A stretch of 64,000 bases of DNA from positions 1 through 64,000 of the forward strand of contig JAAFAB010000004.1 of assembly GCA_018222585.1 (NCBI GenBank). Reading direction: 5' to 3'. Of this stretch, positions 30,586-41,432 are shown in pieces. The translations under genes were made by a program, and so were the position numbers. The DNA is from Paracoccaceae bacterium. Lineage in GTDB: Bacteria; Pseudomonadota; Alphaproteobacteria; Rhodobacterales; Rhodobacteraceae. The first letter of the stretch is position 1. The number at the start of each line of letters is the position of its first letter. Under the pieces are notes generated by a model. It saw only the letters and a program-made list of their open reading frames with translations, was not told where the DNA came from and made no database searches.

Positions 30586-31731
30586 ATGGCCCAGATCGTC
30601 CAGTCGCCCCTTCGGGCGTTCGTCACCGTGTTTGCCATCGTCCTTGCCGGATCGGTCCAGGCCCAGCAGGGGGGCGGAATGCCGCCGCCCGCCGTGACGG
30701 TGGAGACGATGCAGCCGCAGTCCCTGACACTCACCTCGACGCTGCCGGGCCGGGTTCGCGCCTCGGCCGAGGCAGAGGTCCGACCCCAGGTGAACGGCAT
30801 CATCACCGAACGCCTGTTCCGCGAAGGGTCCATGGTCAGCGAGGGCGATGTGCTGTTCCGCATCGATCCGACCAGCTACGAGGCCGCGGTGGCGCAGGCC
30901 CGCGCCTCGGTCAGCGCCGCGCAGGCCCAGTTGAGCGCCGCCGAACGCGACTATTCGCGCGTCACCGAGTTGAACGAGAGGGGCGTGGCGACCCAGGCGG
31001 CGATGGACACCGCCGTGTCGGCCCGCGATACCGCGCTGGCGCAGGTCAACGTGGCCGAGGCCGCCCTGCGGGCCGCCCAGATCCAGCTGGATCACAGCGA
31101 AGTCCGGGCCCGGCTCTCGGGGCGCATCGGCCTGTCCGAAGCCTCGCCCGGGTCGCTGGTCACCGCCAGCCAGGCGACCGCCTTGGCGACGATCCGCAAG
31201 CTGGACGTGGTGCATGTGGACGTCACCCAATCCGCCGCCGAGGTGCTGCAGCGCCGCCGCGGCGCCGGCGATGGTCTTGATGAGGCGCCGGTCTCGCTGA
31301 CCCTGGCCGATGGCACGGCCTTCGAGCACACCGGCCTGCTGACCGCGGCGGAGCCGCATGTCGACGAGCAGACCGGCGTGGTCGTCCTGCGGATCGAGTT
31401 CGTCAATCCCGACATGCTGCTGCTGCCCGGCATGTACGTCCAGGTCGAGATGCCGACCCGCCAGGTCGACGATGCCTTCCTCGTTCCGCAGGAAGCCGTC
31501 ACCCGCGACCGGCGCGGCAATCCGCAGACCATGGTGGTCGGCGCGGACGGCACGGTCGAGGTGCGGCCGCTGACGGTCCTGCAGGACCGGGGCGCCGACT
31601 GGGTGGTGATCGAGGGGCTGACGGCCGGCGACAAGGTCATCGTCGCCGGGCTGCAGCGGGCGGCACCGGGCGCGAAGGTCGCGCCCGAGGAACGCGAACG
31701 CACGGCCTCGGCCGCGGCGCTGACGGAGTAA
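30586..31731 (+). CDS. RND efflux periplasmic adaptor subunit (MexA/AcrA-like)
   Basis: VRPQVNGIITERLFREGSMVSEGDVLFRIDP; start at MAQIVQSPLRAF. Confidence 0.95.
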   Translation: MAQIVQSPLRAFVTVFAIVLAGSVQAQQGGGMPPPAVTVETMQPQSLTLTSTLPGRVRASAEAEVRPQVNGIITERLFREGSMVSEGDVLFRIDPTSYEAAVAQARASVSAAQAQLSAAERDYSRVTELNERGVATQAAMDTAVSARDTALAQVNVAEAALRAAQIQLDHSEVRARLSGRIGLSEASPGSLVTASQATALATIRKLDVVHVDVTQSAAEVLQRRRGAGDGLDEAPVSLTLADGTAFEHTGLLTAAEPHVDEQTGVVVLRIEFVNPDMLLLPGMYVQVEMPTRQVDDAFLVPQEAVTRDRRGNPQTMVVGADGTVEVRPLTVLQDRGADWVVIEGLTAGDKVIVAGLQRAAPGAKVAPEERERTASAAALTE

Positions 31732-31740
31732 GGGTCGGAC

Positions 31741-34700
31741 ATGGCACGTTTCTTCATCGACCGGCCCATCTTCGCATGGGTCATCTCGATCATCATCATG
31801 GGGGTCGGCGTCCTGTCGATCCTGACCCTGCCGGTGGCGCAGTATCCGCAGATCGCGCCGCCCTCGATCAGCGTCAGCGCGGTCTATCCGGGCGCCTCGG
31901 CGCAGACGGTGGCCAATACCGTCACCCAGGTCATCGAGCAGCAGATGACCGGGCTGGACGGGATGCGCTACATGTCCTCCAACTCGTCCTCGGCGGGGAC
32001 ATCCTCCACCACCCTGACCTTCGAGACCGGAACCGACCCGGACATCGCGCAGGTGCAGGTGCAGAACAAGTTGTCACAGGCGATGCCCCTGCTGCCCGAA
32101 AGCGTGCAGCGGCAGGGGGTCACGGTGCGCAAGTCCTCGGCCGGGTTCCTGATGGTGATCTCGCTGATCTCGCCGGACGGGACGATGGACGAGACCGACC
32201 TTGCAGACTACCTGCAGACCAACCTCATCGACGAGATGTCGCGCATCGAGGGCGTGGGCTCGGTCCAGGTGTTCGGCTCGCAATACGCGATGCGGATCTG
32301 GCTCGATCCTTCCAAGCTGTCGGCCTACGAACTGACGCCCTCGGACGTGGTCGCCGCCGTGTCCTCGGAGAATGCCCAGATCTCGGCCGGTGCCTTCGGC
32401 AACAGGCCGGCGCCCGAAGGGCAGATGCTGAACGCCACGATCACCGCGCAATCGCTGCTGCAGACGCCCGAGGATTTCCGCCAGATCGTCCTGCGCGCCG
32501 AACCCAACGGTGGGCTCGTCCTGCTGGGGGACGTGGCCGAAGTCGAGATCGGCTCAGAGGGCTACAACTTCTCGGCCAGCTACAACGGCCAGGCCGCGAC
32601 CGGCATGGCAATCAGCCTGGCGCCGGGTGCCAACGCGCTCGATACCTCCGAACTGGTGCATGAGCGGATGGCCGAGTTCTCGGAGTTCTTCCCCGAGGGC
32701 ATCGACTACGTCGTGCCCTACGACACCACGCCCTTCGTCGAGATCTCGATCGAATCCGTGATCCACACGCTGATCGAGGCCATCGTGCTGGTGTTCCTGG
32801 TGATGTACCTGTTCCTGCAGAACTTCCGGGCGACACTTATCCCGACCCTGGCGGTGCCGGTGGTGCTTCTGGGCACCTTCGGGATCATGGCGGCCATGGG
32901 GTTCACCATCAACACCCTGACCATGCTGGCCATGGTGCTGGCCATCGGCCTGCTGGTCGATGACGCCATCGTGGTGGTCGAGAACGTCGAGCGGGTGATG
33001 GAAGAGGACGGCCTTGGCCCCTACGAGGCGACGAAGAAATCCATGGGCCAGATCACCGGGGCACTGATCGGCATCGCCATGGTGCTTTCGGCGGTCTTCG
33101 TGCCGATGGCCTTCTTCGGCGGGTCGACCGGGGTGATCTACCAGCAGTTCGCGATCACCATCGTCTCGGCCATGGCGCTGTCGGTGGTCGTCGCGCTGAC
33201 GCTGACGCCGGCGCTCTGCGCCACGATGCTGAAGCAGAGCCACGGCAAGCGGGGCGGTTTCTTCGGCCTGTTCAACCGCGGGTTCGATGCCACCCTGCGC
33301 GGCTATGGCCGTACGGTCGGCGGCATCGTCAAGCGGCCGGTGCGGGTCGGGATTATCTACCTCGCCCTGGTCGCGGCGATGGCGATGCTGTTCATGCGGA
33401 CCCCGACCGGCTTCCTGCCGGATGAGGACCAGGGGATCATGCTGGTGATGGTGCAGGCCCCGACCGGCGCGACGCTGGACCGGACCGAGGCGGTGATCGA
33501 GACGATCCAGCAGCACTTCCTGGAAAACGAGGCCGATGCGGTCGAGGCGGTGTTCGGCGTGGCGGGCTTCGGCTTTGCCGGGCAGGGGCAGAACATGGGT
33601 CTGGCCTTCGTGCGGATGAAGGACTGGTCCGAGCGCGAGGATCCCGCGCTCTCGGTGCAGGCCGTCGCCGGGCGGGCCTATGGCGCGCTGTCGCAGATCC
33701 AGGATGCCATGGTCTTCCCGATCGTGCCGCCCTCGGTGCCGGAACTGGGCAATGCCTCGGGCTTTGACATGTACCTGCAGGCCCGCGGCGGCCAGAGCCA
33801 CGAGGAACTGGTGGCCGCGCGCAACCAGCTTCTCGGGATGGCCTCGCAAAGCCCGCTGCTGGCCGGGGTGCGTCCCAACGGGCTCGAGGATGCCTCGCAG
33901 TTCAACCTGGACATCGACTGGCGCAAGGCGGGGGCCATGGGGGTCTCGGCCAGCGACGTGTCGCAGCTCCTGGGCATCGCCTGGGCCGGGTCCTACGTGA
34001 ACGACTTCCTCGACCAGGGCCGGATCAAGCGGGTTTATGTCCAGGGCGAGGCCGCCAGCCGTGCCACCCCCTCGGATATCGCCAAGTGGCGGGTGCGCAA
34101 CGCGACCGGCGGCCTTGTGCCCTTCGCCAACTTCGCCGAAGGCAACTGGCAGCTCGGAGCGCAGGGCGTCTATCGCTACAACGGCGTGCCCGCGTTGCAG
34201 ATCCAGGGCAATCCCGCACCCGGCGTCACCTCGGGCGAGGCGATGGCCGAGCTCGAGCGCCTGGCGGCCCAGCTTCCGCCGGGCTTTGGCATCTCCTGGA
34301 CCGGTCTCTCGCTGGAAGAACGCCAGTCGGGCAGCCAGGCACCGCTGCTCTATGCGCTGTCGCTCGCCGCGGTTTTCCTGTCGCTGGCCGCGCTCTACGA
34401 AAGCTGGTCGATCCCCTTCGCGGTGATGCTGGCGATGCCGATCGGGGTGCTTGGCGCCCTGGCCGGGGCCTGGCTGGGGGGCTACGAGAACGGCGTCTTC
34501 TTCCAGGTCGGCCTGCTGACCGTGATCGGCCTGACCGGCAAGAACGCGATCCTGATCGTCGAGTTCGCCCGGGACCGGATCGAGTCGGGCGAAGATCTTC
34601 TCTCGGCCACGGTCGAGTCCGCCCGCCAGAGGTTCCGGCCCATCGTGATGACCTCGATGGCCTTCTCGCTTGGCGTGCTGCCGTTGGTGCTGTCCATCGG

Positions 34701-34866
34701 GGCCGGCTCTGGCGGGCGCAATGCCATCGGCGCCGGGGTGCTGGGCGGGACGATCTCGGCCACCATCCTGGGTGTTCTGCTGGTGCCGCTGTTCTTCGTC
34801 ATCGTGACGCGCCTGTTCACCAGGCGGCGGACCCAGCAGGCACGCGGCGCGACGGCCAAGGTCTGA
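31741..34866 (+). CDS. RND efflux transporter permease (HAE-1, MexB/AcrB-like)
   Basis: 1041 aa; [37 protein letters not shown]. Confidence 0.97.
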   Translation: MARFFIDRPIFAWVISIIIMGVGVLSILTLPVAQYPQIAPPSISVSAVYPGASAQTVANTVTQVIEQQMTGLDGMRYMSSNSSSAGTSSTTLTFETGTDPDIAQVQVQNKLSQAMPLLPESVQRQGVTVRKSSAGFLMVISLISPDGTMDETDLADYLQTNLIDEMSRIEGVGSVQVFGSQYAMRIWLDPSKLSAYELTPSDVVAAVSSENAQISAGAFGNRPAPEGQMLNATITAQSLLQTPEDFRQIVLRAEPNGGLVLLGDVAEVEIGSEGYNFSASYNGQAATGMAISLAPGANALDTSELVHERMAEFSEFFPEGIDYVVPYDTTPFVEISIESVIHTLIEAIVLVFLVMYLFLQNFRATLIPTLAVPVVLLGTFGIMAAMGFTINTLTMLAMVLAIGLLVDDAIVVVENVERVMEEDGLGPYEATKKSMGQITGALIGIAMVLSAVFVPMAFFGGSTGVIYQQFAITIVSAMALSVVVALTLTPALCATMLKQSHGKRGGFFGLFNRGFDATLRGYGRTVGGIVKRPVRVGIIYLALVAAMAMLFMRTPTGFLPDEDQGIMLVMVQAPTGATLDRTEAVIETIQQHFLENEADAVEAVFGVAGFGFAGQGQNMGLAFVRMKDWSEREDPALSVQAVAGRAYGALSQIQDAMVFPIVPPSVPELGNASGFDMYLQARGGQSHEELVAARNQLLGMASQSPLLAGVRPNGLEDASQFNLDIDWRKAGAMGVSASDVSQLLGIAWAGSYVNDFLDQGRIKRVYVQGEAASRATPSDIAKWRVRNATGGLVPFANFAEGNWQLGAQGVYRYNGVPALQIQGNPAPGVTSGEAMAELERLAAQLPPGFGISWTGLSLEERQSGSQAPLLYALSLAAVFLSLAALYESWSIPFAVMLAMPIGVLGALAGAWLGGYENGVFFQVGLLTVIGLTGKNAILIVEFARDRIESGEDLLSATVESARQRFRPIVMTSMAFSLGVLPLVLSIGAGSGGRNAIGAGVLGGTISATILGVLLVPLFFVIVTRLFTRRRTQQARGATAKV

Positions 34867-34945
34867 GCACGCCAAGGCTCCGGCAGGGGCGCGGGCGGAG
34901 GATCTGCCCCAAGCGCCCGCACCGTCCCGCTGGAGGGAATTCAGA

Positions 34946-34973
34946 AGAGCGGCCCCCGTGCGGGCCGCTCTTT
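34946..34973 (+). terminator. Terminator AGAGCGGCCC-CCGTGC-GGGCCGCTCT-TT
   Basis: 10-bp perfect stem with short T-tract after the RND operon. Confidence 0.8.
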
Positions 34974-35041
34974 GCCGTCGGTGCGAAGGCGATACGCCGG
35001 GGGTGATCTGTCGGAGACGGGAAGGCGCGGGCCACGGCGGC

Positions 35042-35413
35042 TCAGGCGCTGCTGATCGCTTCAGCAGAGGATTGCCCCGTGTCCGGGGCCAGGGCGGCGG
35101 CGTCCGGAGTCTCCGTCTCGGACGTATAGATCGGGAAATCCCCGTGCTTCAGGATATAGGCGCGGGAGGCCGCGGGCGTCTTGCAGGGGCGCCGGTCGAT
35201 GACGCCGCCGAGAATCGTCAGCCGGTAGACCGGCGCGCCATCCCAGTCGGTGCTCTGGAAGATCACCCGGTGGCAGATCAACTCCTGCAGCACCTCCAGC
35301 ACCTGCGGGCTTGGGCAGGTCTGCGCCATGTCGAAGGTCAGGCGATCACGGGGACCGTGAAAGCATTTTCCCAGCAAGGCGCGCGCCCGAGGCGACAGGT
35401 CCGGGGTCCGCAT
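35042..35413 (-). CDS. Hypothetical protein
   Basis: 123 aa; MRTPDLSPRARALLGKCFHGPRDRLTFDMAQ...; start inferred. Confidence 0.55.
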   Translation of the reverse strand: MRTPDLSPRARALLGKCFHGPRDRLTFDMAQTCPSPQVLEVLQELICHRVIFQSTDWDGAPVYRLTILGGVIDRRPCKTPAASRAYILKHGDFPIYTSETETPDAAALAPDTGQSSAEAISSA

Positions 35414-35477
35414 GATGTCCTCCCACATTTTGTTCCGCAAATGTTCTAGGTGCTGCGGCGGGGGAAGACAAGGCCGC

Positions 35478-35498
35478 CCGGGCAATAAACTTGCCCGG
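35478..35498. terminator. Hairpin CCGGGCAA-TAAAC-TTGCCCGG downstream of xylD
   Basis: Perfect 8-bp stem; no U-tract. Confidence 0.4.
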
Positions 35499-35533
35499 TC
35501 CAGATGGTCGGGCCCCCGTCGCGCGCTGCGTGG

Positions 35534-35567
35534 CGGGGGCTTGCGACGGGGGCTTGCGACGGGGGCT
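35534..35567. repeat. 13-bp tandem repeat (GGGGGCTTGCGAC) x2 plus partial third copy
   Basis: Read directly; ends 3 bp from the xylD stop codon. Confidence 0.9.
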
Positions 35568-35570
35568 TCG

Positions 35571-37340
35571 TCAGTGGTTGTGACGGGGCGGCGTGCGGGC
35601 GATGCGGTGGAACCCTTCGGCGGATCGCAGGACCGCACCGTCGCTCAGCTGGTTGGTCTCGGCGCGGAAGATCTTCTGCCAGGGGGTCTGCGTCACGGGC
35701 ACGGGCGGCACGGTCTGCGCGCGCCGTCTGGCGATTTCCTCCTCTTCGACCAGCATGTCGCAGCGCCCGGCGGCAAGGTCGATGCGGATCCTGTCCCCGG
35801 TGCGCAGCCAGGCCAGGCCGCCACCTTCGGCGCTTTCCGGCGAGGCATGGACGATCGACGGGCTGTCGGCGGTGCCCGACTGACGCCCGTCGCCGATGGT
35901 CGGCAGGCTGGTGATCCCGGCGCGGATCAGACGGTCCGGCGGCTGCATGTTCACCACCTCTGCCGCGCCCGGCCAGCCGAGCGGACCCGATCCGCGGATC
36001 ACCAGGATCGACCGCTCGTCGATTTCCAGCGCCGGGTCGTTGATGCGGGCGTGATAGTCCTCGGAGCCGTCGAAGATCACCGCGCGGCCCTCGAAACAGT
36101 TCTCGTTGCCCGGGTCCGACAGGAAGCGGCGGCGGAAGTCGTCCGAGATCACGCAGGTCTTCATGATGGCGAAATCGAAGAGGTTGCCCGAGAGCACCCG
36201 GAAGCCCGCCCGCTCCATCAGGGGGTCGGCATAGGGGCGGATGACCTCGCGGTCCTTGGCCTCGCGGCCCGCGAGGTTCTCGGCCATGCTTTGGCCGGTG
36301 ACGGTCTGACAGCCTGTGTCCAGCACCCCGGCCTCGGCCAGCTCCCACATGATCGCGGGCACGCCGCCGGCACGGTGGAACCGTTCGGACAGGAAACGCC
36401 CGGCGGGCTGGACATCTGCCAGCAGCGGGATGTCGTAGCCGTGGACCTGCCAGTCGTCATGGTTGAGGGTCACGCCCGCGGTCGCGGCGATGGCGGCGAT
36501 ATGGGGCTGGGCATTGGTCGAACCGCCGATGGCGGCATTGACCCGCACCGCGTTCAGGATCGCCTCGCGGGTCAGGATCTGCGACGGGCGCAGGTCCTCC
36601 TCGACCAGTTCCACCGCGCGCCTGCCGGTGCGATAGGCCATCTGGCCGCGTTCGCGATAGGCGGCGGGTATGGCGGCGCAGCCGGTCAGCGACAGGCCCA
36701 TGGCCTCGGCCAGGGCGTTCATCGTCGAGGCGGTGCCCATGGTGTTGCAATGTCCGATGGAGGGGGCCGAGTCCATTGCCGCCTCGAGGAATTCGGCCCG
36801 GTCGATCTCACCTGCCGCATAGCGGCGGCGGGATTGCCAGATCACCGTGCCCGATCCTGCCAGGCGCCCCTCGTGCACCGAATCCAGCATCGCGCCGCCA
36901 GAGAGGACGATGGCGGGGATGTCGACGGTGGCCGCCGCCATGATCGCGGCGGGAGTGGTCTTGTCGCAGCCCGTGGTCAGCACAACCCCGTCGATGGGAT
37001 AGCCATGCAGCACCTCCACCAGTCCGAGATAGGACAGGTTGCGGTCGAGCGCCGCCGTCGGGCGGCGGCAGTTCTCGAAGATCGGATGGGTCGGGAATTC
37101 GATGGGGATCCCGCCGGCGTCGCGGATCCCGTCCCGGACGCGCTTGGCGAGGTCGAGGTGATGGCGGTTGCAGGGCGAGAGATCGCTGCCCGACTGCGCG
37201 ATGCCGATGATCGGGCGGCCCTCGCTCAGCTCTTCCGGGGTCAGGCCGTAGTTCATGAACCGTTCGAGATACAGCGCGGTCATGTCGGCGTGATCGGGAT
37301 TGTCGAACCAGTCCTGGCTTCTCAGGCGGCGTCTGGTCAT
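35571..37340 (-). CDS. xylD: IlvD/Edd-family sugar-acid dehydratase, XylD (xylonate dehydratase)-like
   Basis: 589 aa; SQDWFDNPDHADMTALYLERFMNYG...PPRHNH closely resembles remembered Caulobacter XylD. Confidence 0.85.
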   Translation of the reverse strand: MTRRRLRSQDWFDNPDHADMTALYLERFMNYGLTPEELSEGRPIIGIAQSGSDLSPCNRHHLDLAKRVRDGIRDAGGIPIEFPTHPIFENCRRPTAALDRNLSYLGLVEVLHGYPIDGVVLTTGCDKTTPAAIMAAATVDIPAIVLSGGAMLDSVHEGRLAGSGTVIWQSRRRYAAGEIDRAEFLEAAMDSAPSIGHCNTMGTASTMNALAEAMGLSLTGCAAIPAAYRERGQMAYRTGRRAVELVEEDLRPSQILTREAILNAVRVNAAIGGSTNAQPHIAAIAATAGVTLNHDDWQVHGYDIPLLADVQPAGRFLSERFHRAGGVPAIMWELAEAGVLDTGCQTVTGQSMAENLAGREAKDREVIRPYADPLMERAGFRVLSGNLFDFAIMKTCVISDDFRRRFLSDPGNENCFEGRAVIFDGSEDYHARINDPALEIDERSILVIRGSGPLGWPGAAEVVNMQPPDRLIRAGITSLPTIGDGRQSGTADSPSIVHASPESAEGGGLAWLRTGDRIRIDLAAGRCDMLVEEEEIARRRAQTVPPVPVTQTPWQKIFRAETNQLSDGAVLRSAEGFHRIARTPPRHNH

Positions 37341-38512
37341 TTCAGCACTCCTCTGGCTGCGAGGTTGGACATCAGCGCCCGGGTGCCGAAGCTCCAGGGA
37401 GCGACCGCATCGCAGGGTCGCACCCGGTTCACCAGGCGCCCCAGGGCAGGCGAGGAGACGGTGACGATGTCGCCGGTCTTGTGGGTGAACCCCATGCCCG
37501 GACCCATCCGGTCCCGGGTGGGGGCGAACATCGTCCCGAGGTAGAGCATCGCGCCATCGGGGTACTGGTGCGTCGCGTTCAGCAGCTGCGCCGCGAGGTC
37601 GGCCGGCCGGCGCGAGATCTGCGACATATCCGAATGGTCCGACAGGGCAAAGCCGTCCTCGCCGGTGATCTCCAGCCCGACGCGCAGGCCGGCGAGGTCC
37701 TCCAGCGTGAAGGTGGTGTCGAAGAGCCGGATGAAGGGGCCGAGAGAGGCCGAGGCATTGTTGTCCTTCGCCTTGCCGAGCAGCAGGGCGGAGCGGCCCT
37801 CGAAATCGCGCAGGTTCACGTCGTTGCCGAGCGTGGCGCCAAGGATCTCTCCGCGCGAGTTGAGGGCCAGCACCACCTCGGGCTCGGGGTTGTTCCAGTG
37901 CGATCCGGGGTGCACCCCGATCTGTGCGCCGCAGCCCACGGCGGACATCGGCTGCGCCTTGGTGAAAATCTCGGCGTCGGGGCCGATCCCGACCTCGAGG
38001 TACTGCGACCAGAGCCCGGCCTTCTGCAGATGCGCCTTCACCTCGGCCGCCTTGTCCGAACCGGGCACCAGGCCGCGCAGGTTGCCGTCGAGGATCTCGG
38101 ACAGCTCGGCGCGGATCGCCTCGGCCAGCGCGGGGTCGCCCTTGGCGCGTTCCTCGATCACCCGTTCGATCATCGACCCGGCGAAGGTCACCCCCGCCGC
38201 CTTCACCGCCTGCAGGTCGCAGGGGGCAAGCAGCTGGCCCAGCTCTCCGGTGCCGTCGCCCCGGTCGAGATAGCGGTCGAGCGGGCCGAGCGAGGGACCG
38301 CCGTCGCGCAGCGCCCCGGCGAGGTCGGGCAGGTCCAGCAGGCCCGACATGGTCGGGGCGATAGGGGTCAGGTCCAGCACCTCGCCGTCGCGCAGCAGCA
38401 CGGGGCAGGGACCCTCGGCGGCATGGGACCAGACCCGGCCGAGAAGCAGCGGTGCGGGGGCCTCGGGCAGGATGTCCTTGGCGGTCAGGGCCAGCGGCTT
38501 GGGTGTTGTCAT
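37337..38512 (-). CDS. xylX: FAH-family protein, XylX (2-keto-3-deoxy-pentonate dehydratase)-like
   Basis: 391 aa; GLWSQYLEVGIGPDAEIFTK...SHWNNPEPEVVL...GNDVNLRDFEGRSALLL. Confidence 0.85.
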   Translation of the reverse strand: MTTPKPLALTAKDILPEAPAPLLLGRVWSHAAEGPCPVLLRDGEVLDLTPIAPTMSGLLDLPDLAGALRDGGPSLGPLDRYLDRGDGTGELGQLLAPCDLQAVKAAGVTFAGSMIERVIEERAKGDPALAEAIRAELSEILDGNLRGLVPGSDKAAEVKAHLQKAGLWSQYLEVGIGPDAEIFTKAQPMSAVGCGAQIGVHPGSHWNNPEPEVVLALNSRGEILGATLGNDVNLRDFEGRSALLLGKAKDNNASASLGPFIRLFDTTFTLEDLAGLRVGLEITGEDGFALSDHSDMSQISRRPADLAAQLLNATHQYPDGAMLYLGTMFAPTRDRMGPGMGFTHKTGDIVTVSSPALGRLVNRVRPCDAVAPWSFGTRALMSNLAARGVLK

Positions 38513-38660
38513 TGCGAAAGTCCTGTTGCGGGTCCTTGGCCGGCCACGGAGGGGCCGCGGACCGATGGGGGGATGGCGGCGGGCGGTGGCCCTCCGGCGG
38601 ACGCGTGACCGCCGTCTCGTGGCCTGCGTCTCAGGCGGGGGGCCTTCTGTCGCCGCGCGC

Positions 38661-39473
38661 TCATGGGGTCTGTCGCGCCCGTTCGTCGCGTCCGGGCGGG
38701 GTGGGGAAGGTTGCCAGGCCCTTCCTGAGGTGCGTGCGCATCAGGTACTGGTAGGCAAGATGGTCCGCGGCCTCCAACGCCTGCAGGACCGCATCATGTT
38801 CCCGGTAGGTCTCGCCCTCGATGATCCGGCGGGTCTTGCCGTGCTGCATGATACGCAGGATCACGGGTTTCATGATACCGTAGATGTCGAGGATCGACTG
38901 GTTGCCGGTCAGCGAGATCAGCTTGATGTGGTACTGGAAATCGACCTCGGAGGCTTCGACGATGCTGCGTGCCTGGACCATGCTGCGGTTGAGGTCGCGC
39001 AGCTCGGCCAGGTCCTCGGCAGTCACCGCATCGAAGATCGCCAGCGCCGAGCCGGTCTCGATCAGTTCGCGGAAGCCCTGGATGTCGGCGAAGGTCCGGC
39101 GCGAGATCTCGCCCACGTTGAACGAGAAGATGTCCAGCGCGCGGTTGATCCGCTGGTCGATCAGCGTGGCGCCGACCTTCGGCCGCACGTCGACGATGCC
39201 GTAGGCCTTCAGCATCCGCATCGCCTCGCGCACGGTGTTGCGGCTGGTCGCGAAGCGGTCGCAGAGCTCGCGCTCGGTCGGAAGCTTGTCACCGACGGTC
39301 AGCCCGTCGGCGTCGATCAGCTCCCGGATCTGGGCCACCACCTGATCGACGGCCGAGCCGCCGCCAGACTCCTCGGTCGCACTGTCCTCCGCCGCAGTGT
39401 CTTCGGTTGCCCTGTCCTCGGTCGGGTCGTCCACGTCTGCTGTCTCTGCCCTGTCACTCATGCTGCCGCTCAT
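38661..39473 (-). CDS. FadR-subfamily GntR transcriptional regulator
   Basis: LPTERELCDRFATSRNTVREAMRMLKAYGIV; FCD-like C-terminal domain. Confidence 0.92.
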   Translation of the reverse strand: MSGSMSDRAETADVDDPTEDRATEDTAAEDSATEESGGGSAVDQVVAQIRELIDADGLTVGDKLPTERELCDRFATSRNTVREAMRMLKAYGIVDVRPKVGATLIDQRINRALDIFSFNVGEISRRTFADIQGFRELIETGSALAIFDAVTAEDLAELRDLNRSMVQARSIVEASEVDFQYHIKLISLTGNQSILDIYGIMKPVILRIMQHGKTRRIIEGETYREHDAVLQALEAADHLAYQYLMRTHLRKGLATFPTPPGRDERARQTP

Positions 39474-40780
39474 ATCAGCCAGGTGGCGATCGGCGGGAAG
39501 AACAGGATCGTCGCCAGGACCACCAGTTGCAAGGCGATGAAGGGCAGCAGGGCGACATAGATGTGCTTCAGCGTGATCTCCTTCGGCGCCACGCTCTTCA
39601 GGTAGAAGGCGGCGGGGCCGAAGGGCGGTGTCAGGTACGAGACCTGCATGTTCACCGCGAAGAGGATACCGAACCAGATCGGATCATAGCCGAGTTGCAC
39701 GACGATGGGCACGAAGATCGGCAGGGTCAGCAGGGCGATGCCGATCCAGTCGAGGAACATGCCCAGCACCAGCAGGATCAGCATCATCACCATGATGATC
39801 ACCACGGGCGCCGCGTCGATCCCCAGGATCGCCTGGGCCACGAAGCGGTTGCCGCCCATCAGGTTGTAGACACCCACGAGGACGGCGGCGGCAATGCCGA
39901 TCCAGATGATCATGCCGCAGGTCTGCAGCGTGTGCACAAGGCTGTCCTGCAGCATCTTCAGGCTCAGCTCGCGGCGCAGCAGCGAGATGATCAGCACCGC
40001 CGAAACCCCCATGGCCGCTGCCTCGGTGATCGAGGCGATGCCGCCGTAGATCGAACCCAGCACGACGAAGACGATGAAGAGGGGCGCCGCCAGAGAGCGG
40101 AGGGCGGAGAGCAGCGACTCCTGCGCCGCCTCGTCGCGCGACATCGGTGGGCCGAGCTGCGGGTTGCGCCAGCAGATGAACAGGACGTAGGTCACGTAGA
40201 ACCCCAGCAGCAGCAGCGCCGGGGTGATGGCGGCGACGAAGAGATCGGCGATGGAGGTGCTGGCGACCAGGCCGTAGATGATCAGCACGATGGAGGGCGG
40301 CATCATCGTGCCGAGGGACCCGCCGGCACAGACCACGCCGATGGAGAGGCTGCGGTCATAGCCGAGGCGCAGCATCTGGGGCAGGGCGAGGATGCCCAGC
40401 AGGACGATCTCGCCGCCGATGACCCCGGACATGGCAGCCATCAGGATCGCCACGATCAGGGTCTGCACCGCGACGCCGCCGGGCAGTCGCCCGGCCAGGA
40501 TGCGCATTCCGTTGAACAGCGACTTCGCGATGCCTGAGCGGTCGAGCAGCGCCGCCATCAGGATGAACATCGGGATGGCGACAAGGGAATACTCGGTGAT
40601 GAAGCCGAAGATCCGCGAGGTCACCAGCGGCAGGGCCATGGGGCCGAACCAGCCGTAGGTGAAGATGAGCGCGACGAAGCCGGTGACCCAGGCCAGCGGC
40701 TGCCCGGTCAGCAGCAGCAGGAAGATCGCGCCGACGAGGAGGTAGGAGCCGTATTCGATTCCGATAGTGCTGAGGCCCAT
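39470..40780 (-). CDS. dctM: TRAP transporter large permease (DctM)
   Basis: 436 aa; multi-TM; GGSLGTMMPPSIVLIIYG. Confidence 0.93.
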   Translation of the reverse strand: MGLSTIGIEYGSYLLVGAIFLLLLTGQPLAWVTGFVALIFTYGWFGPMALPLVTSRIFGFITEYSLVAIPMFILMAALLDRSGIAKSLFNGMRILAGRLPGGVAVQTLIVAILMAAMSGVIGGEIVLLGILALPQMLRLGYDRSLSIGVVCAGGSLGTMMPPSIVLIIYGLVASTSIADLFVAAITPALLLLGFYVTYVLFICWRNPQLGPPMSRDEAAQESLLSALRSLAAPLFIVFVVLGSIYGGIASITEAAAMGVSAVLIISLLRRELSLKMLQDSLVHTLQTCGMIIWIGIAAAVLVGVYNLMGGNRFVAQAILGIDAAPVVIIMVMMLILLVLGMFLDWIGIALLTLPIFVPIVVQLGYDPIWFGILFAVNMQVSYLTPPFGPAAFYLKSVAPKEITLKHIYVALLPFIALQLVVLATILFFPPIATWLI

Positions 40781-40782
40781 GG

Positions 40783-41352
40783 TCAGTTGTCCCCTTCGGT
40801 CGCGGAGGTGTCGCGCCGGATCGCGGCGACCAGGTGGAAGACCGTCTGGACGAACATCAGACCCACGCAGAGCAGCACCAGCAGCTTCAGCAGCGCCGGG
40901 GTCGGCGGGTTCCAGGAGGTCCCGGTGCCTTCAAGGTGCAGGGCGCCCGAGGGGTTGAACCAGGACTTCTCGACCATGATCCAGCTGGCAAAGGCCAGGC
41001 CGGCGAAGAACATCAGCGCCACCACCGAGTTGACGATGTCGAGCAGTCGGCGGCGAGCAGGGCTGACGGAATCGTAGATCATCCGCACCCGGATATGCTT
41101 GTCCCGCGCCAGGGCGACGGGGCCGCCGATCAGGAAGATCGCGGCAATCAGGAAGCTTGTCGTCTCGTGCGCCCAGAAGGTCGGGCTGCTGAACACGTAG
41201 CGCGCGACGACTTCGACCACGGTGATGAGAAAGGCCACGAAGATCGCCCAGGCCAGGACCTTGGTCGATGCGGAAACCGCCTGGTCCAACCCCGTGCGGA
41301 TCTCGGTTTCTTCATCCTCGATGGCATGTATGATATCGCTCTGTTCGGCCAT
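40783..41352 (-). CDS. dctQ: TRAP transporter small permease (DctQ)
   Basis: 189 aa; 4 TM; next to dctM/dctP. Confidence 0.9.
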   Translation of the reverse strand: MAEQSDIIHAIEDEETEIRTGLDQAVSASTKVLAWAIFVAFLITVVEVVARYVFSSPTFWAHETTSFLIAAIFLIGGPVALARDKHIRVRMIYDSVSPARRRLLDIVNSVVALMFFAGLAFASWIMVEKSWFNPSGALHLEGTGTSWNPPTPALLKLLVLLCVGLMFVQTVFHLVAAIRRDTSATEGDN

Positions 41353-41432
41353 TTTCGGCTCTCCCCCTGCCTACAGGGACCGCGTCCGGCACAGGGCCGG
41401 CCGGGCGCGGTCGTTTCGTTTTCAGTGAAGGA

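Noticed and set aside
32554-34875. 773-aa antisense ORF opposite the RND permease
   Set aside because: His/Gln/Arg/Asp-rich shadow ORF with no recognisable domain
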